A stretch of 64,000 nt of DNA from Natronococcus sp. AD-5 (GTDB taxonomy: Archaea > Halobacteriota > Halobacteria > Halobacteriales > Natrialbaceae). Both the position numbers and the translations under genes were made by a program. Under the pieces are notes generated by a model. The model saw only the letters and a program-made list of their open reading frames with translations. It was not told the DNA's origin and did no database searches. Location: contig NZ_CP132295.1 in the NCBI RefSeq assembly GCF_030734285.1, positions 186,001-250,000 of the forward strand. The letters run 5' to 3'. Positions 27,340 through 35,815 of this stretch are shown here, piece after piece. Every line of letters begins with the position of its first letter. The stretch's first letter is position 1.

Positions 27340-28083
27340 CCTCTTGGTCCTATTCCTTACTGCAGGCAGCGTGAAATCACGGTTTTCAAGATTAACACCA
27401 AACACGACCTCGAGATCGTCTCCGAAATCGGAAAACGACCATTCGACGACGGTGACGAACTGTTCGACTTCGACGATCCCGAGGAAGTGTTCGAGGAACT
27501 CCGACAGGTCTGTCCGAGCTATCATGGGATGTCCTACGAAGCGCTCGGCGGGGAGGGGGTCCACTAGCCCTGCTACGAACCGGGCGACGAGGGGGATCTG
27601 TACCTCTATGCCGAATCGTTCGACACCGAGAGTAGTCCGGGTCACATCGAGGGCATCCGCCACACTTCGCCGACCGAGATCCCCGACGACGAGTACCCGC
27701 TGGCCCTGACGACCGCGCGCCTCGAAGAATATTACGACACCGGGACGATGAGCACCCGTTGGCCGACGCTCAACCGCCAGACCCCGGAGAACTTCGTCGA
27801 CGTTCATCCCGCAGACGCCGAGCGGTGCGGGATCGAAAACGGCGACGAGGTGACGCTTCGGTCGCGACGCCGCGAGATCACGCTGGAAGCGCAGGTTACC
27901 GAGAATATCAAAGAGGGCGTCGTCTGGACGACGCCCCACTTCGCGGCCGCCGTCGCGAACAGACTCACGAACGACGTGCTCGACGGACGAGCAAAGATTC
28001 CCGAGTACAAGGCCGCCGCCGCGGAGATCGCGGTCGACGTCAAGTCCGCAGGCGCGGACGCGGAACCGGCGGTCGACGACTAA
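27340..28083 (+). pseudogene. Molybdopterin oxidoreductase (formate dehydrogenase alpha type), C-terminal remnant
   Basis: The frame encodes the C-terminal molybdopterin-dinucleotide-binding domain. It has PFDDGDELFDFDDPEEVFEE, GMSYEALGGEGVH-stop-PCYEPG, YPLALTTARLEEYYDTGTMS and NGDEVTLRSRRREITLEAQV. A TAG at 27565-27567 replaces the Trp expected before PCYEPG. Everything upstream of about residue 30 of this stretch (iron-sulfur and active-site domains) is gone. It would have belonged to an FdhA/NarB-type enzyme. Confidence 0.75.
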
Positions 28084-28363
28084 TCGCGCCGGCCGTCCGT
28101 TCCAACGACGACGACCGGCTCGCGGATCTCGAACGCCGTCCCGAACTCGACCTCGCGATCGGTTCGACGACCGATCCGCAGCAATTGCTTCTCGTGCGCC
28201 CGGCGAACGGCTGACCGCTCACGGTTGCTGAACTCGAGGCGCTCGCCGATGCCGTCCCAGTGGTCTCACTCATCCTCCACGAGGCTCGACAGCCGGGTCG
28301 GCGGCACGCTCGCCTTCGCGGCGGTGAGCAGGAGGACTTGTCCGTCGATCGGACCCCCGGGCA
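28084..28363 (+). other. Coding-like remnant after the dehydrogenase fragment
   Basis: The plus strand reads LADLERRPELDLAIGSTTDP and, after a TGA at about 28213, TVAELEALADAVPVVSLILH. The composition is haloarchaeal, but the stretch is broken and I do not recognise it. Confidence 0.3.
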
Positions 28364-28630
28364 TCAGCCGCCCGCCCGCATCGCCTTCTGAGCGAAGTCC
28401 TCGACCAGCGGCTCGAGCGTCTCCGGATCGCCTTCGAAGACGACCGTCACCTCGGTCAGCGAGAGCGTCGGACCGACGTCGGCGGTGTCCGAAGAGATCG
28501 CCGCCGTCCAGTCGTCGCCCTCGACCGTCTCCTCGTCGACGCGCTCGCCGCCCAAGTTCGTCAGGTAGCGGATCGCGAGCCGCTCGGAGATGCCGCGAAA
28601 GGAGCGTTCGACGCGCGTTCGCGTTGCCAT
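28364..28630 (-). CDS. Conserved haloarchaeal protein of 88 residues
   Basis: The product starts MATRTRVERSFRGISERLAI and continues with YLTNLGGERVDEETVEGDDW, LSLTEVTVVFEGDPETLEPL and ends AQKAMRAGG. It looks like a single small alpha-beta domain. Related small proteins are common in haloarchaea, but I know no function. It lies on the minus strand between a dead dehydrogenase and the divergent ferredoxin gene. Confidence 0.6.
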   Translation of the reverse strand: MATRTRVERSFRGISERLAIRYLTNLGGERVDEETVEGDDWTAAISSDTADVGPTLSLTEVTVVFEGDPETLEPLVEDFAQKAMRAGG

Positions 28631-28832
28631 ACGCCCGATTCAACCGTCATTCGGATAAAGTCGCGCTCGACGGCAACACCTACGAGATCGATCAGCGCTC
28701 GCTCAGAACAGGCTCCCGAGCAGTATGACCGCTATTGCGAGGATGACGCTGACAACCGATTCCACCGTACCCACGTTCGCGATTCGAAGAGGCGCCCGTA
28801 CTGCTAAGTAGAATCGTGTTGACTGATGTCTT

Positions 28833-29312
28833 ATGGCATACGATCTCCCGAACGTCCGACTCGGCGATCACGCCAAAGAGGAAGACGAGGACGACACCGG
28901 CGGCCAAGTACGGACGGTCGAGTATCTCAACTACGAGGTGCTGGACGAATACGGTTGGAGTTTCGAAGATGAGGACCTCTTCGAGAAAGCCGCCGAGGTC
29001 GACCTCGACGAGATTGATCACGGAACGATCGAGGTCCGGGGCCGTCGGTATATTCTCGACGCGGCCGAAGACCACGATTTCGAGTGGCCGTTCGAGTGTC
29101 GCGCCGCCTCATGTGCGAACTGTGCTGGTATCGTATACGAGGGTGAACTTGCGATGGACATGGACCTCATCCTCACCGAAGAGGAGGTCGAAGAGCGACG
29201 GATCGTCCTAACCTGTCAGGCGGTTCCGGTTAGCGACGAGGTGAAGCTCATCTACAACGCGATGTACCTCGACTACCTGCAGGATCGAGTTATCGGTGTA
29301 CGCGAGGTGTAG
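28833..29312 (+). CDS. Halophilic plant-type 2Fe-2S ferredoxin
   Basis: This 159-residue protein carries the plant-type 2Fe-2S motif with Cys at about 89, 94, 97 ([10 protein letters not shown]) and 128 (VLTCQA). It also has the acidic N-terminal insertion typical of haloarchaeal ferredoxins ([18 protein letters not shown]). Such ferredoxins carry electrons for 2-oxoacid:ferredoxin oxidoreductases and other enzymes. A divergent paralogue is at 52532-52987 near the second PQQ dehydrogenase. Confidence 0.9.
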   Translation: MAYDLPNVRLGDHAKEEDEDDTGGQVRTVEYLNYEVLDEYGWSFEDEDLFEKAAEVDLDEIDHGTIEVRGRRYILDAAEDHDFEWPFECRAASCANCAGIVYEGELAMDMDLILTEEEVEERRIVLTCQAVPVSDEVKLIYNAMYLDYLQDRVIGVREV

Positions 29313-29454
29313 TCGGCCGCTCGGCTGAGTAACCGAAGCAGTCACAGGACACGCCCCGGCATCATCTATCCGCGCAGTCGACGGTACTAATTTCGAGGGA
29401 GACAACCGCGTACTATCGATCAACGGCGAAGAGAACTCGAAAGGCAGGTCAAAC

Positions 29455-30006
29455 TTAGGAGTCGAGTTCGTCTATCGCCGTTGCAAGTTTGTCGGACGCG
29501 GACCGATCGGTGACGAGTTGCTCTTGTTGGTAGCGTTTGATGTCTGAAACATCGACCTCGACGTCTGACTTGGCGAGTGCTTCGAGAACCGTGGCGAGAA
29601 CGATCGTCTGACGTTCGAGTCGAGACTCGAGTTCGTTAACTCTCTCGAGCGTCTGCTCGGAAAATTCAGTAAGTGACGCCGAAAATTCGGCCAAATTCGC
29701 TTCTGCCTGGGTCAATCGTCGCTCACCGAGGCTGATCGTCGCGAACTGCTCGACGTCCTCGACGTCGCTCGACAGACGGTCGAGTTCGGTTCGAATCTCA
29801 TCAAGGTGGTCATCGATTATCTGTTCGACGTGTCGTTCGAGGGGCGACTCCGACGAGTCGTCGGATTCTGAACTCAGCGAGGCATCCTCGTCTTCGATTG
29901 GTACGTCCGTCGGAGCGGCTCCGTTCCCCTCAGTGCAGGTGAGAACATGGCTGGTGTACGATCCCGGCAACGGGTGCTCCTCGCCGCAATTAGTGCATAT
30001 TGGCAC
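29455..30006 (-). CDS. Zinc-finger protein with long coiled coil
   Basis: I chose the GTG at 30006 because a TATA-like AAAGATATTT lies about 32 bases upstream and the Cys motif then starts at residue 4 (PICTNCGEEHPLPGSYTSH, with a later TC; a Cys2His-Cys-like finger). An acidic linker follows, then a coiled coil of over 100 residues (IIDDHLDEIRTELDRLSSDV through ERVNELESRLERQ). The domain mix resembles haloarchaeal regulatory or scaffold proteins. Function is unknown. Confidence 0.5.
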   Translation of the reverse strand: MPICTNCGEEHPLPGSYTSHVLTCTEGNGAAPTDVPIEDEDASLSSESDDSSESPLERHVEQIIDDHLDEIRTELDRLSSDVEDVEQFATISLGERRLTQAEANLAEFSASLTEFSEQTLERVNELESRLERQTIVLATVLEALAKSDVEVDVSDIKRYQQEQLVTDRSASDKLATAIDELDS

Positions 30007-30033
30007 ATGTGCACAGTCAACATAGAAATCCAA

Positions 30034-30407
30034 ATATCTTTAGTGTATTTTCCATACCTCAAAAAGAAGAATAATAGTAAGCCACGCCGATTCGAGGTGG
30101 ACGCCCCGCTTATCTGGTCGAGACTCACGTCGAACCGCGTCATGCGACCGTTCGATCGCTTGGAGGATAAACGATCCCACAACGGGGGTGCTGGACACAA
30201 CTCGACGCTTTTGACAAGGTAGTAATATGGTATTTAAGCTCGCAGGAGTTCTCGGATGATTATCAGGCGGTGATCATTCCCATTGCTTCAATCAGAGACA
30301 CACGTGAGGATACGACGATGCATCAGCTGAGTGTTCCGTCAGTCAGAACTCGGCATCCGTCTCATTCTTCACGCACATTTAAGAACAATGTCGTGGTATA
30401 CTATGTC
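30034..30407. other. Intergenic region, no gene seen
   Basis: The stretch is divergent between the zinc/coiled-coil gene and the amphi-Trp gene. It contains AT-rich promoter-like patches near 30040 and 30225, with no coding signal. Confidence 0.4.
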
Positions 30408-30710
30408 ATGTGCAGCAACGTCGAGTTTCCCGACGACGAGACGTCCGAGCGCAAGGTCATCACGGACGGATTCTTCGAGCGAGAGGTTCAGCTCTCCCGA
30501 ACGAAAGCGGCCAGTTTTCTCCGCGAAATCGCGGACGCCCTCGAGAACGACTCGTCGCTGACGGTCTCGGGAAGCACGTGGGAGATACCCTTCGAGTATC
30601 GCGAGCCGATCGAGATCGAGGTCGAGTTTGGCGGGCAGCGGACAAAGGAGCTCGAGATCGAACTCGAATTCGAACAGACGCAGGACGGAAATAGTCTCAG
30701 CGTCGAGTGA
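30408..30710 (+). CDS. Amphi-Trp domain protein
   Basis: The 100-residue product (start at ATG 30408) has the small amphi-Trp fold pattern: EREVQLSRTKAASFLREIAD, then ALENDSSLTVSGSTWEIPFE and IEIEVEFGGQRTKELEIELE. These proteins are common in haloarchaea and many bacteria; their role is unknown. It overlaps in position with the upstream part of the methyltransferase frame, whose true start I place after it. Confidence 0.75.
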   Translation: MCSNVEFPDDETSERKVITDGFFEREVQLSRTKAASFLREIADALENDSSLTVSGSTWEIPFEYREPIEIEVEFGGQRTKELEIELEFEQTQDGNSLSVE

Positions 30711-30723
30711 GCGGGCCGTACGC

Positions 30724-31530
30724 GTGTTCGATAAACAATATTATTTCGGTATCTACCACTGGCGACGACGGTTTCGATTAATAGCTACTGCGACGTTCGT
30801 ACTCGCAGTTGCGATCTACTTCGGTAGCAGAACGAAACTCCGGCGCCGACGGATCGCTTCGGCGACCGTCTCGCTTGTCGCGGCCGTCTACGAGGGACGG
30901 TCCCTGCTCCGACTCGTCTCCCCGCCACCGTGGTGCCTCGAGCGGTACAAGTACGACGCGCTCGCAGCTCGACTTCCGCTCGATCGCGCGAATCGAGTGC
31001 TCGACGTAGGCTGTGGGACGGGACGCTCTCTCGTGGGAGTCGCACCGCACATTCCGAACGGTTCGGACGGCCCGGACGTGATCGCCGTCGACGTCTTTGA
31101 TGATCGAATAATCCTCGGCAACGGCCCGCGACTGGCCCGACGGAACGCCGGCCGCGCCGGACTTGCGGTCGAACCAGTCGTTGGAGACGCCGCGAAGCTC
31201 CCGCTCCGTGACGGGGCGGCGGACGTCGTTACCGCCTGTCGCGTCCTTCATGACCTCCCTACGCCGGCGGTCGACGAGGCGCTCAGAGAGCTGCGACGCG
31301 TCTGCGCTTCAGACGGAACGCTCGGCGTGTTGGCGTTACCGATACTTCCCGACGGCGTCGAGACCGACTACGACGCCGACCTCGATCCGGAATCGTACTG
31401 GGTCGAACGGGTCTCGGACGCCGCGTTCGCAGTCGAAGCCGTTGAGCGCCTCGAGCGGGGCGACGGGACGGAGCCGTACGTCATCATCGTCGCTGCACCG
31501 AGCGCGTCGTCGACACCGTTGCTCGATTAA
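30724..31530 (+). CDS. Membrane-anchored class I SAM-dependent methyltransferase
   Basis: I use the GTG at 30724, 13 bases after the amphi-Trp stop. An N-terminal hydrophobic stretch (IATATFVLAVAIYFGS near residue 18) is followed by a second, weaker one. The methyltransferase domain starts near 90 with RVLDVGCGTGRSLVG (SAM-binding loop), then VIAVDVFDD, VGDAAKLPLRDGAADVVTAC and RELRRVCASDGTLGVLAL. The substrate is unknown; the membrane segment suggests a lipid or quinone-like target. Confidence 0.75.
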   Translation: MFDKQYYFGIYHWRRRFRLIATATFVLAVAIYFGSRTKLRRRRIASATVSLVAAVYEGRSLLRLVSPPPWCLERYKYDALAARLPLDRANRVLDVGCGTGRSLVGVAPHIPNGSDGPDVIAVDVFDDRIILGNGPRLARRNAGRAGLAVEPVVGDAAKLPLRDGAADVVTACRVLHDLPTPAVDEALRELRRVCASDGTLGVLALPILPDGVETDYDADLDPESYWVERVSDAAFAVEAVERLERGDGTEPYVIIVAAPSASSTPLLD

Positions 31531-31602
31531 CGGTGTTCGTCGACGGACTGTGAACCGACTCGCGCTCGACCGCAAAGAGAAAACCGTGATTCGGCAGTTC
31601 GC

Positions 31603-33321
31603 CTACTTCTGCATCGAGAAGACAGCTAGCCGGGTATCGCGTCCGCCGGCGCCGCGCCGGAGCCAGCCGCTGCCGCCGACCTGGATCGCGACGTACTGCT
31701 TTTCGGTCTCGGGATCGTACCAGCTCATCGGGCTGCTGGCGATGGACGCCTCACCGAGGTCGTACTCCCAGAGGCGCTCGCCGGACCCGCCGTCGTAGGC
31801 GATGAAGTCGCCATTTTGGGTGCCGGTGAAGACCACGCCGGTTTCGGTCGTCATCAGGCCGCCCCAGATGTAGGCGTCGCTCTCGATCCAATCGCGCCAG
31901 ACGAGCTCGCCTGTTTCGGGGTCGATCGCGACAATGGCGCTGATCTTTTCGTTGTAATCGTCCGGAACCGCCTCAGTGTGGTCCTCTAAGATGCCACCCC
32001 AGTACTTCTTGCCCTCTTCGTACTCCTCAAATCGCCACCATGCCTCCTGTGGCGAATTGTTCATCTTCATATACGCTAGCCCAGTCTCGGAGTTGTAGGC
32101 CGGCGGCTGCCAGTCATTCCCGCCCATCGCGCCGGGCATGAACGGCATCCGGCGACCCTCGTCGATGTGGGGGATCATCCGGTACATGTTCAGCTGCTGG
32201 ACGCCCGGTTCGCTCCGCTCTAAGAGTTCGCCGGTCTCGGCGTCCATCGTGTAGACCCAGCCCGTCTTCCCCGCAGACACGACGACGTCGGTCGTCTTGT
32301 TGCGATGCTCAATTTCGAAGTCGCGGATGAAGATCCGTGGGGCCGCGGAGTCGTAGTCCCAGACGTCGTGGGGAACCTCTTGGAAGGCCCAAATTCGCTC
32401 ACCAGTATCCATATCGAGCGTCAGCGTCCCGCAGCTGTTCCGGTTCGGTCCTGGTCGGACGGAACCGTCAAAGTCCGGTCCCGGATTGCCGATCGGAAGG
32501 TGCAGTCGCCGGTTTTCGACGTCGACTGTCGCGTTCATCCAGTTCGTTGAACAGGACTGATTGATACTGTCGCCGACCCACTCTTCCTCAGGCGAAGTCC
32601 ACGTATGCCATAGCTGCTCGCCGGTTTCTGCGTCGAGGGCTGTGTGGAATCCGCGGACGCCGTATTCACCGCCAGCGCTGCCCGTGAATATTATCCCGTC
32701 GAAGGCAATCGGTGCCCACGTTGCCGAATAACCCTCCTCGTGGTCTGCAGTGGACGTATACCATACCTCTTCACCCGTGTAGCGGTTGAGCGCGACGACG
32801 CCCGAATCGAGGGTCGTCATGAACGCCTTATCGCCGTAGACGGCAACGCCCCGGTTGTTGTCGTCGCAACACAGCACAACGTCCGAGGGGACGGCGTACG
32901 TGTAGCTCCAGAGAACCTCGCCCTCTCGGGCGTCGATGGCTTTCACATGGTTCGGGCCGTTTGACTGGTACATGATCGGCGGATCGCCGGGGACGATCAG
33001 CGGCGTTCCCTCCATACTCGAACCGGCGCCCACGTCGAGTACGTACTCGACCTCGAGATCGGCGGCGTTTTCGGGAGTGATGACGTCAGCCGTCGTCCGG
33101 CGGTGCTGTTCGTAGTTACCGCCATAGGTAAGCCACGCTTCGGGGTTGTTCCCCGACTCGCGGATCATCTCGTTGGTGATATTGAAATCTTCAATCCGAT
33201 CGACGTCGTGCTGGTGCGTGACCGATTTCTCGGGGGAGCCGAGCACTCGGTATCCCTGGTCTGTTTCTCGAACGATCGTATCCTTTGCGGCCTGTACGGC
33301 CCTGTCTTCTTCAATTGCCAT
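31603..33321 (-). CDS. PQQ-dependent alcohol dehydrogenase-like quinoprotein, copy 1
   Basis: This 572-residue eight-bladed beta-propeller is of the methanol dehydrogenase type and should oxidise an alcohol with PQQ. Seen are the vicinal Cys pair VLCCDDNNRG (about 151-152), SAGGEYGVRG with the metal-ligand Glu near 219, GNPGPDF with Asn near 279, and VWDYDSA with catalytic Asp near 322 and a second Asp near 324. The second Asp is the mark of lanthanide-dependent XoxF-type enzymes. Bacterial homologues are periplasmic, but this one shows no signal peptide. It follows the partner gene at 33328 by 6 bases; no PQQ synthesis gene is in the window. Confidence 0.85.
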   Translation of the reverse strand: MAIEEDRAVQAAKDTIVRETDQGYRVLGSPEKSVTHQHDVDRIEDFNITNEMIRESGNNPEAWLTYGGNYEQHRRTTADVITPENAADLEVEYVLDVGAGSSMEGTPLIVPGDPPIMYQSNGPNHVKAIDAREGEVLWSYTYAVPSDVVLCCDDNNRGVAVYGDKAFMTTLDSGVVALNRYTGEEVWYTSTADHEEGYSATWAPIAFDGIIFTGSAGGEYGVRGFHTALDAETGEQLWHTWTSPEEEWVGDSINQSCSTNWMNATVDVENRRLHLPIGNPGPDFDGSVRPGPNRNSCGTLTLDMDTGERIWAFQEVPHDVWDYDSAAPRIFIRDFEIEHRNKTTDVVVSAGKTGWVYTMDAETGELLERSEPGVQQLNMYRMIPHIDEGRRMPFMPGAMGGNDWQPPAYNSETGLAYMKMNNSPQEAWWRFEEYEEGKKYWGGILEDHTEAVPDDYNEKISAIVAIDPETGELVWRDWIESDAYIWGGLMTTETGVVFTGTQNGDFIAYDGGSGERLWEYDLGEASIASSPMSWYDPETEKQYVAIQVGGSGWLRRGAGGRDTRLAVFSMQK

Positions 33322-33327
33322 TGTAAC

Positions 33328-34230
33328 TTACCTCGCTTTCGGTGGTGCGCGCATTTCCTCTGTGATCCAGAACATGTGCTTGCAGATTTCCTCCTGATTG
33401 ACGATCATAATCGCCGCGCCAGCGGTGATCGCCGCGGTCAGCTGGGAGTTCGTCAACTCGTCGTCCCGCGCGACCTCAAGCGCTGATTTCGCCATGAGGT
33501 ATAGTCCGCCGAGCATTGCTTTGATGTCCCAGTAGCCGTCGTCCAGGATCTCATCGGTAATGAGAATCCGATTGTGCCAGAGGTGGATATCGAGCGCGTT
33601 GATCCAGAGCAGAACACCGCCCGCCGCGCGCTGATGGAGTGGCGGGACGTGTTCGACGCCAAACTCAACCCCGTCTGGGATGTCCTTCGTCGGAACCCAT
33701 CGCGCAAGTCGCGTATTGTTGTTAACAACGTCCATGACGAGCGCGAGCCGCTCATGTTCGTCGAAGCCGAGCATGTCGAGTTCGTCGGACAGCACGTCGG
33801 CACCGATTAACTCGTGGGCCGTCCCCTCGATATGGTCTGGCGTGAATCGCGGGAGATTTGCCTCGAGACTCTCGAAGAAGCCGACGTCTACGAGGTGGTC
33901 ATAGACGCGCCACCCGGGTTCGACGAGTTCTCGGTAAAGCACCTCGGGTTCGGTCTCACCGTTCGGAATCCCTTGCTCGCGAACCTTAGGCAGCCGTTTG
34001 ATCTGCGTCGAGAGGTTCTCCACGTCGTCCTCGAGCAGTTCGACATCGAGTTTCCCTGTGAGGTCGCTTCGAATTGATTCGCCTATGGAGGCGAACTTAG
34101 GTCGAGTCTCCGCGTCGATCGCAGCGCGCAGTCGTCCGATCGTCAACTGATCATCGTCGCTTACTTGATCGACGCCGAATGTTCGGGCCAATTGACGTTG
34201 TGCGTCGGTCGTGATTGGTGCTGAGTTCAT
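33328..34230 (-). CDS. Unrecognised helical partner protein of the PQQ dehydrogenase, copy 1
   Basis: I chose the ATG at 34230, preceded by AAGGTGAG, because the TATA box at 34268-34276 would put the transcript start near 34246. The ~300-residue product is mostly helical, without signal peptide or membrane segments. It shares long identical blocks with 49725-50651: YDHLVDVGFFESLE, NNTRLARWVPTKDIPDGVEF, VPPLHQRAAGGVLLW and MIVNQEE. It matches no family I know. The same gene order (partner, then dehydrogenase) in both loci points to a shared role, such as cofactor loading, electron transfer or complex formation. Confidence 0.8.
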   Translation of the reverse strand: MNSAPITTDAQRQLARTFGVDQVSDDDQLTIGRLRAAIDAETRPKFASIGESIRSDLTGKLDVELLEDDVENLSTQIKRLPKVREQGIPNGETEPEVLYRELVEPGWRVYDHLVDVGFFESLEANLPRFTPDHIEGTAHELIGADVLSDELDMLGFDEHERLALVMDVVNNNTRLARWVPTKDIPDGVEFGVEHVPPLHQRAAGGVLLWINALDIHLWHNRILITDEILDDGYWDIKAMLGGLYLMAKSALEVARDDELTNSQLTAAITAGAAIMIVNQEEICKHMFWITEEMRAPPKAR

Positions 34231-34267
34231 ACTCACCTTGTCGTGGCGTTTGTTCACGTCTGCCACT

Positions 34268-34276
34268 CTATATATG
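34268..34276 (-). promoter_or_regulatory. TATA box of the first PQQ pair
   Basis: The minus strand reads CATATATAG about 42 bases before the chosen ATG at 34230. This predicts a short leader with a Shine-Dalgarno and makes a start at the GTG 34266 unlikely. Confidence 0.4.
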
Positions 34277-34486
34277 TGAGCAACGTTCCAGTGTATAGAA
34301 CTAATTGTATTATTGTTATAGATATAGTATAAAATTATATATTAATATGTATGTAATAAACTATCGAACGAATAGTCGCTTCGTGCTCTTAAAGTGCTCA
34401 GCGAAAACGAGTATTGATGGTAGCAATACGGAAAAAAGACCGCTCTCGGCCGCAAGATGACGGGAGGAGCCAGCCGTTCGAAGACG

Positions 34487-34828
34487 TCAGACGTCGCCCC
34501 AGTCGGGTCGTTCCCGCGGTGGCGCAAGGATGCCAATTCCGATTGCCGGTTCGTCCGATCGATTTTCGGCTCCGTGTAATTCCTGGCTCGGGAACCGGTA
34601 ACAGTCACCCGAGGACAGCGTCACCTCCTCGCCTTCGACCAATGCGACCAGCGTCCCGCTGAGTACAAAGCCGATCTGTTCGTTGTGATGTTGGTGAACG
34701 GGGAGAGTTGCTTCGGAATCGATTCGCCAGTATTTCACGCTCGCCTCGCGGCCAGTCGCGAGATCGCCGAGATATACTCCGTCGGAAACCTGCTTGAGCG
34801 CTGTTTTATCGACGTTTGCCGTTTCCAT
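34487..34828 (-). CDS. Single-domain cupin protein
   Basis: The start ATG at 34828 gives METANVDKTALKQVSDGVYL. The cupin motif 1 reads LPVHQHHNEQIGFVLSG (metal-binding His-X-His-His and Glu) and motif 2 reads CYRFPSQELHGAEN. The small size (113 residues) is typical of sensory or binding cupins. It is divergent from the THI5-like gene cluster and shares its control region, so it may be a sensor or enzyme of the same pathway. Confidence 0.8.
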   Translation of the reverse strand: METANVDKTALKQVSDGVYLGDLATGREASVKYWRIDSEATLPVHQHHNEQIGFVLSGTLVALVEGEEVTLSSGDCYRFPSQELHGAENRSDEPAIGIGILAPPRERPDWGDV

Positions 34829-34863
34829 GGTAACACTCCACACAACATATATCCACAAAGGGT

Positions 34864-34904
34864 CTTATAAAAACTCACAAGAAACGTTTATATGTTTCTT
34901 TGTG
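34864..34904. promoter_or_regulatory. Divergent promoters with a palindromic operator
   Basis: The region between the cupin and the first THI5-like gene holds CACAAGAAAC (34876-34885) and GTTTCTTTGTG (34894-34904), an inverted repeat with one extra T. The 8-base centre GTTTATAT (34886-34893) is the TATA box for the plus-strand gene, about 26 bases before ATG 34919. A second TATA (CTTATAAAAA, 34864-34873) faces the cupin. A repressor bound here would block both directions. Confidence 0.55.
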
Positions 34905-34918
34905 ATTGCGACAAATGT

Positions 34919-35815
34919 ATGGCAGATAATAACACGCTAAGGTTGTTCCACCTCCCGTTCTCGTTCGTGCTTCCCCAACAGGTTGCGGTCGAACGGGGAT
35001 ACTTCGACGAGGAGGGGCTCGAGATCGAGCTAATCGAGCGGGATAGGCGGTCCGTAGAGGTAAAATACATCCCCGCAGAGGAGACGTTGACCGGCGATTA
35101 CGAGGTCGATCTATACCCGGTCTGCAAGTGGGAGAGTCTCAAACGGACGTGGCAAATGGGCGACGGGCGGGTTGTCGCGAACGGAACGTTCGCCGACCAG
35201 CCGTACACAGTGTTCACTAGACCCGAGACGCCAATCGAGTTACCGGCCGACCTGGCAGGTGTGAAGGTCGCCGTCAACCGTCGGACCGGTCAGGAGTACA
35301 CCGCGATGCGGGCACTCGAAGAACATGTCGATCCGGAGGACGTACAACTCGTTCACTACGGGATGCCGACCGACCGCCTTCGTGCGCTGCGCGACGGCGA
35401 GGTAGACGCCGTGACACTCCTCGAACCGCAGTCCACGCTGGCGAAGCATCTCGGGTTCGATCCAATCCTCCAGTTCGAGAATCACATGGGGATCGTTGGC
35501 GGCGATAACGTTGACTCCGCCATCGTCGATTCGTACGTCGCCGCGTATACACGCGCCGCGGGCGACATCAACGATAACCCCAATGAGTTCCGCGAAGAGT
35601 ACCTCGAGATGCTCGAGAAGGACATCCACGTCGCGCCGGACCTCTTCGACGACATCAACATGGCGGAGCTGAAGCAACGTGTTGAGGTACCGCGATACGA
35701 GGTGCCAGAGCCCGCCGATCGAGATGATCTCAGCGCGCAACTCGAGTGGATGAAAGACCGAGAACTGATCGATAACGAGGCGAAGATCGACGCCATTGTC
35801 GCGCCGTTGAGGTGA
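34919..35815 (+). CDS. SsuA/THI5-type ligand-binding protein without signal peptide, member 1
   Basis: I chose the ATG at 34919, 26 bases after the TATA box. The product (298 residues) is a type 2 periplasmic-binding fold: LPFSFVLPQQVAVERGYFDE, DLYPVCKWESLKRTW, ELPADLAGVKVAVNRRTGQE and LRALRDGEVDAVTLLEPQST. It has no Tat or lipoprotein signal, so it probably stays in the cytoplasm. It may be an enzyme or sensor rather than a transporter part. It also resembles dihydroxyphthalate decarboxylase-like members of the superfamily. It heads a four-gene operon with stop-start overlaps. Confidence 0.7.
   Translation: MADNNTLRLFHLPFSFVLPQQVAVERGYFDEEGLEIELIERDRRSVEVKYIPAEETLTGDYEVDLYPVCKWESLKRTWQMGDGRVVANGTFADQPYTVFTRPETPIELPADLAGVKVAVNRRTGQEYTAMRALEEHVDPEDVQLVHYGMPTDRLRALRDGEVDAVTLLEPQSTLAKHLGFDPILQFENHMGIVGGDNVDSAIVDSYVAAYTRAAGDINDNPNEFREEYLEMLEKDIHVAPDLFDDINMAELKQRVEVPRYEVPEPADRDDLSAQLEWMKDRELIDNEAKIDAIVAPLR

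Noticed and set aside
27565-27567. In-frame TAG in the formate dehydrogenase piece as pyrrolysine (or TGA as selenocysteine elsewhere)
   Set aside because: The TAG stands where Trp is expected, the N-terminal domains are missing, and other genes here carry frameshifts. Ordinary decay explains it.
33328-34230. PqqC or a methanol dehydrogenase accessory protein (MxaJ/XoxJ)
   Set aside because: I see neither PqqC motifs nor an exported binding-protein fold. The protein is left unassigned.
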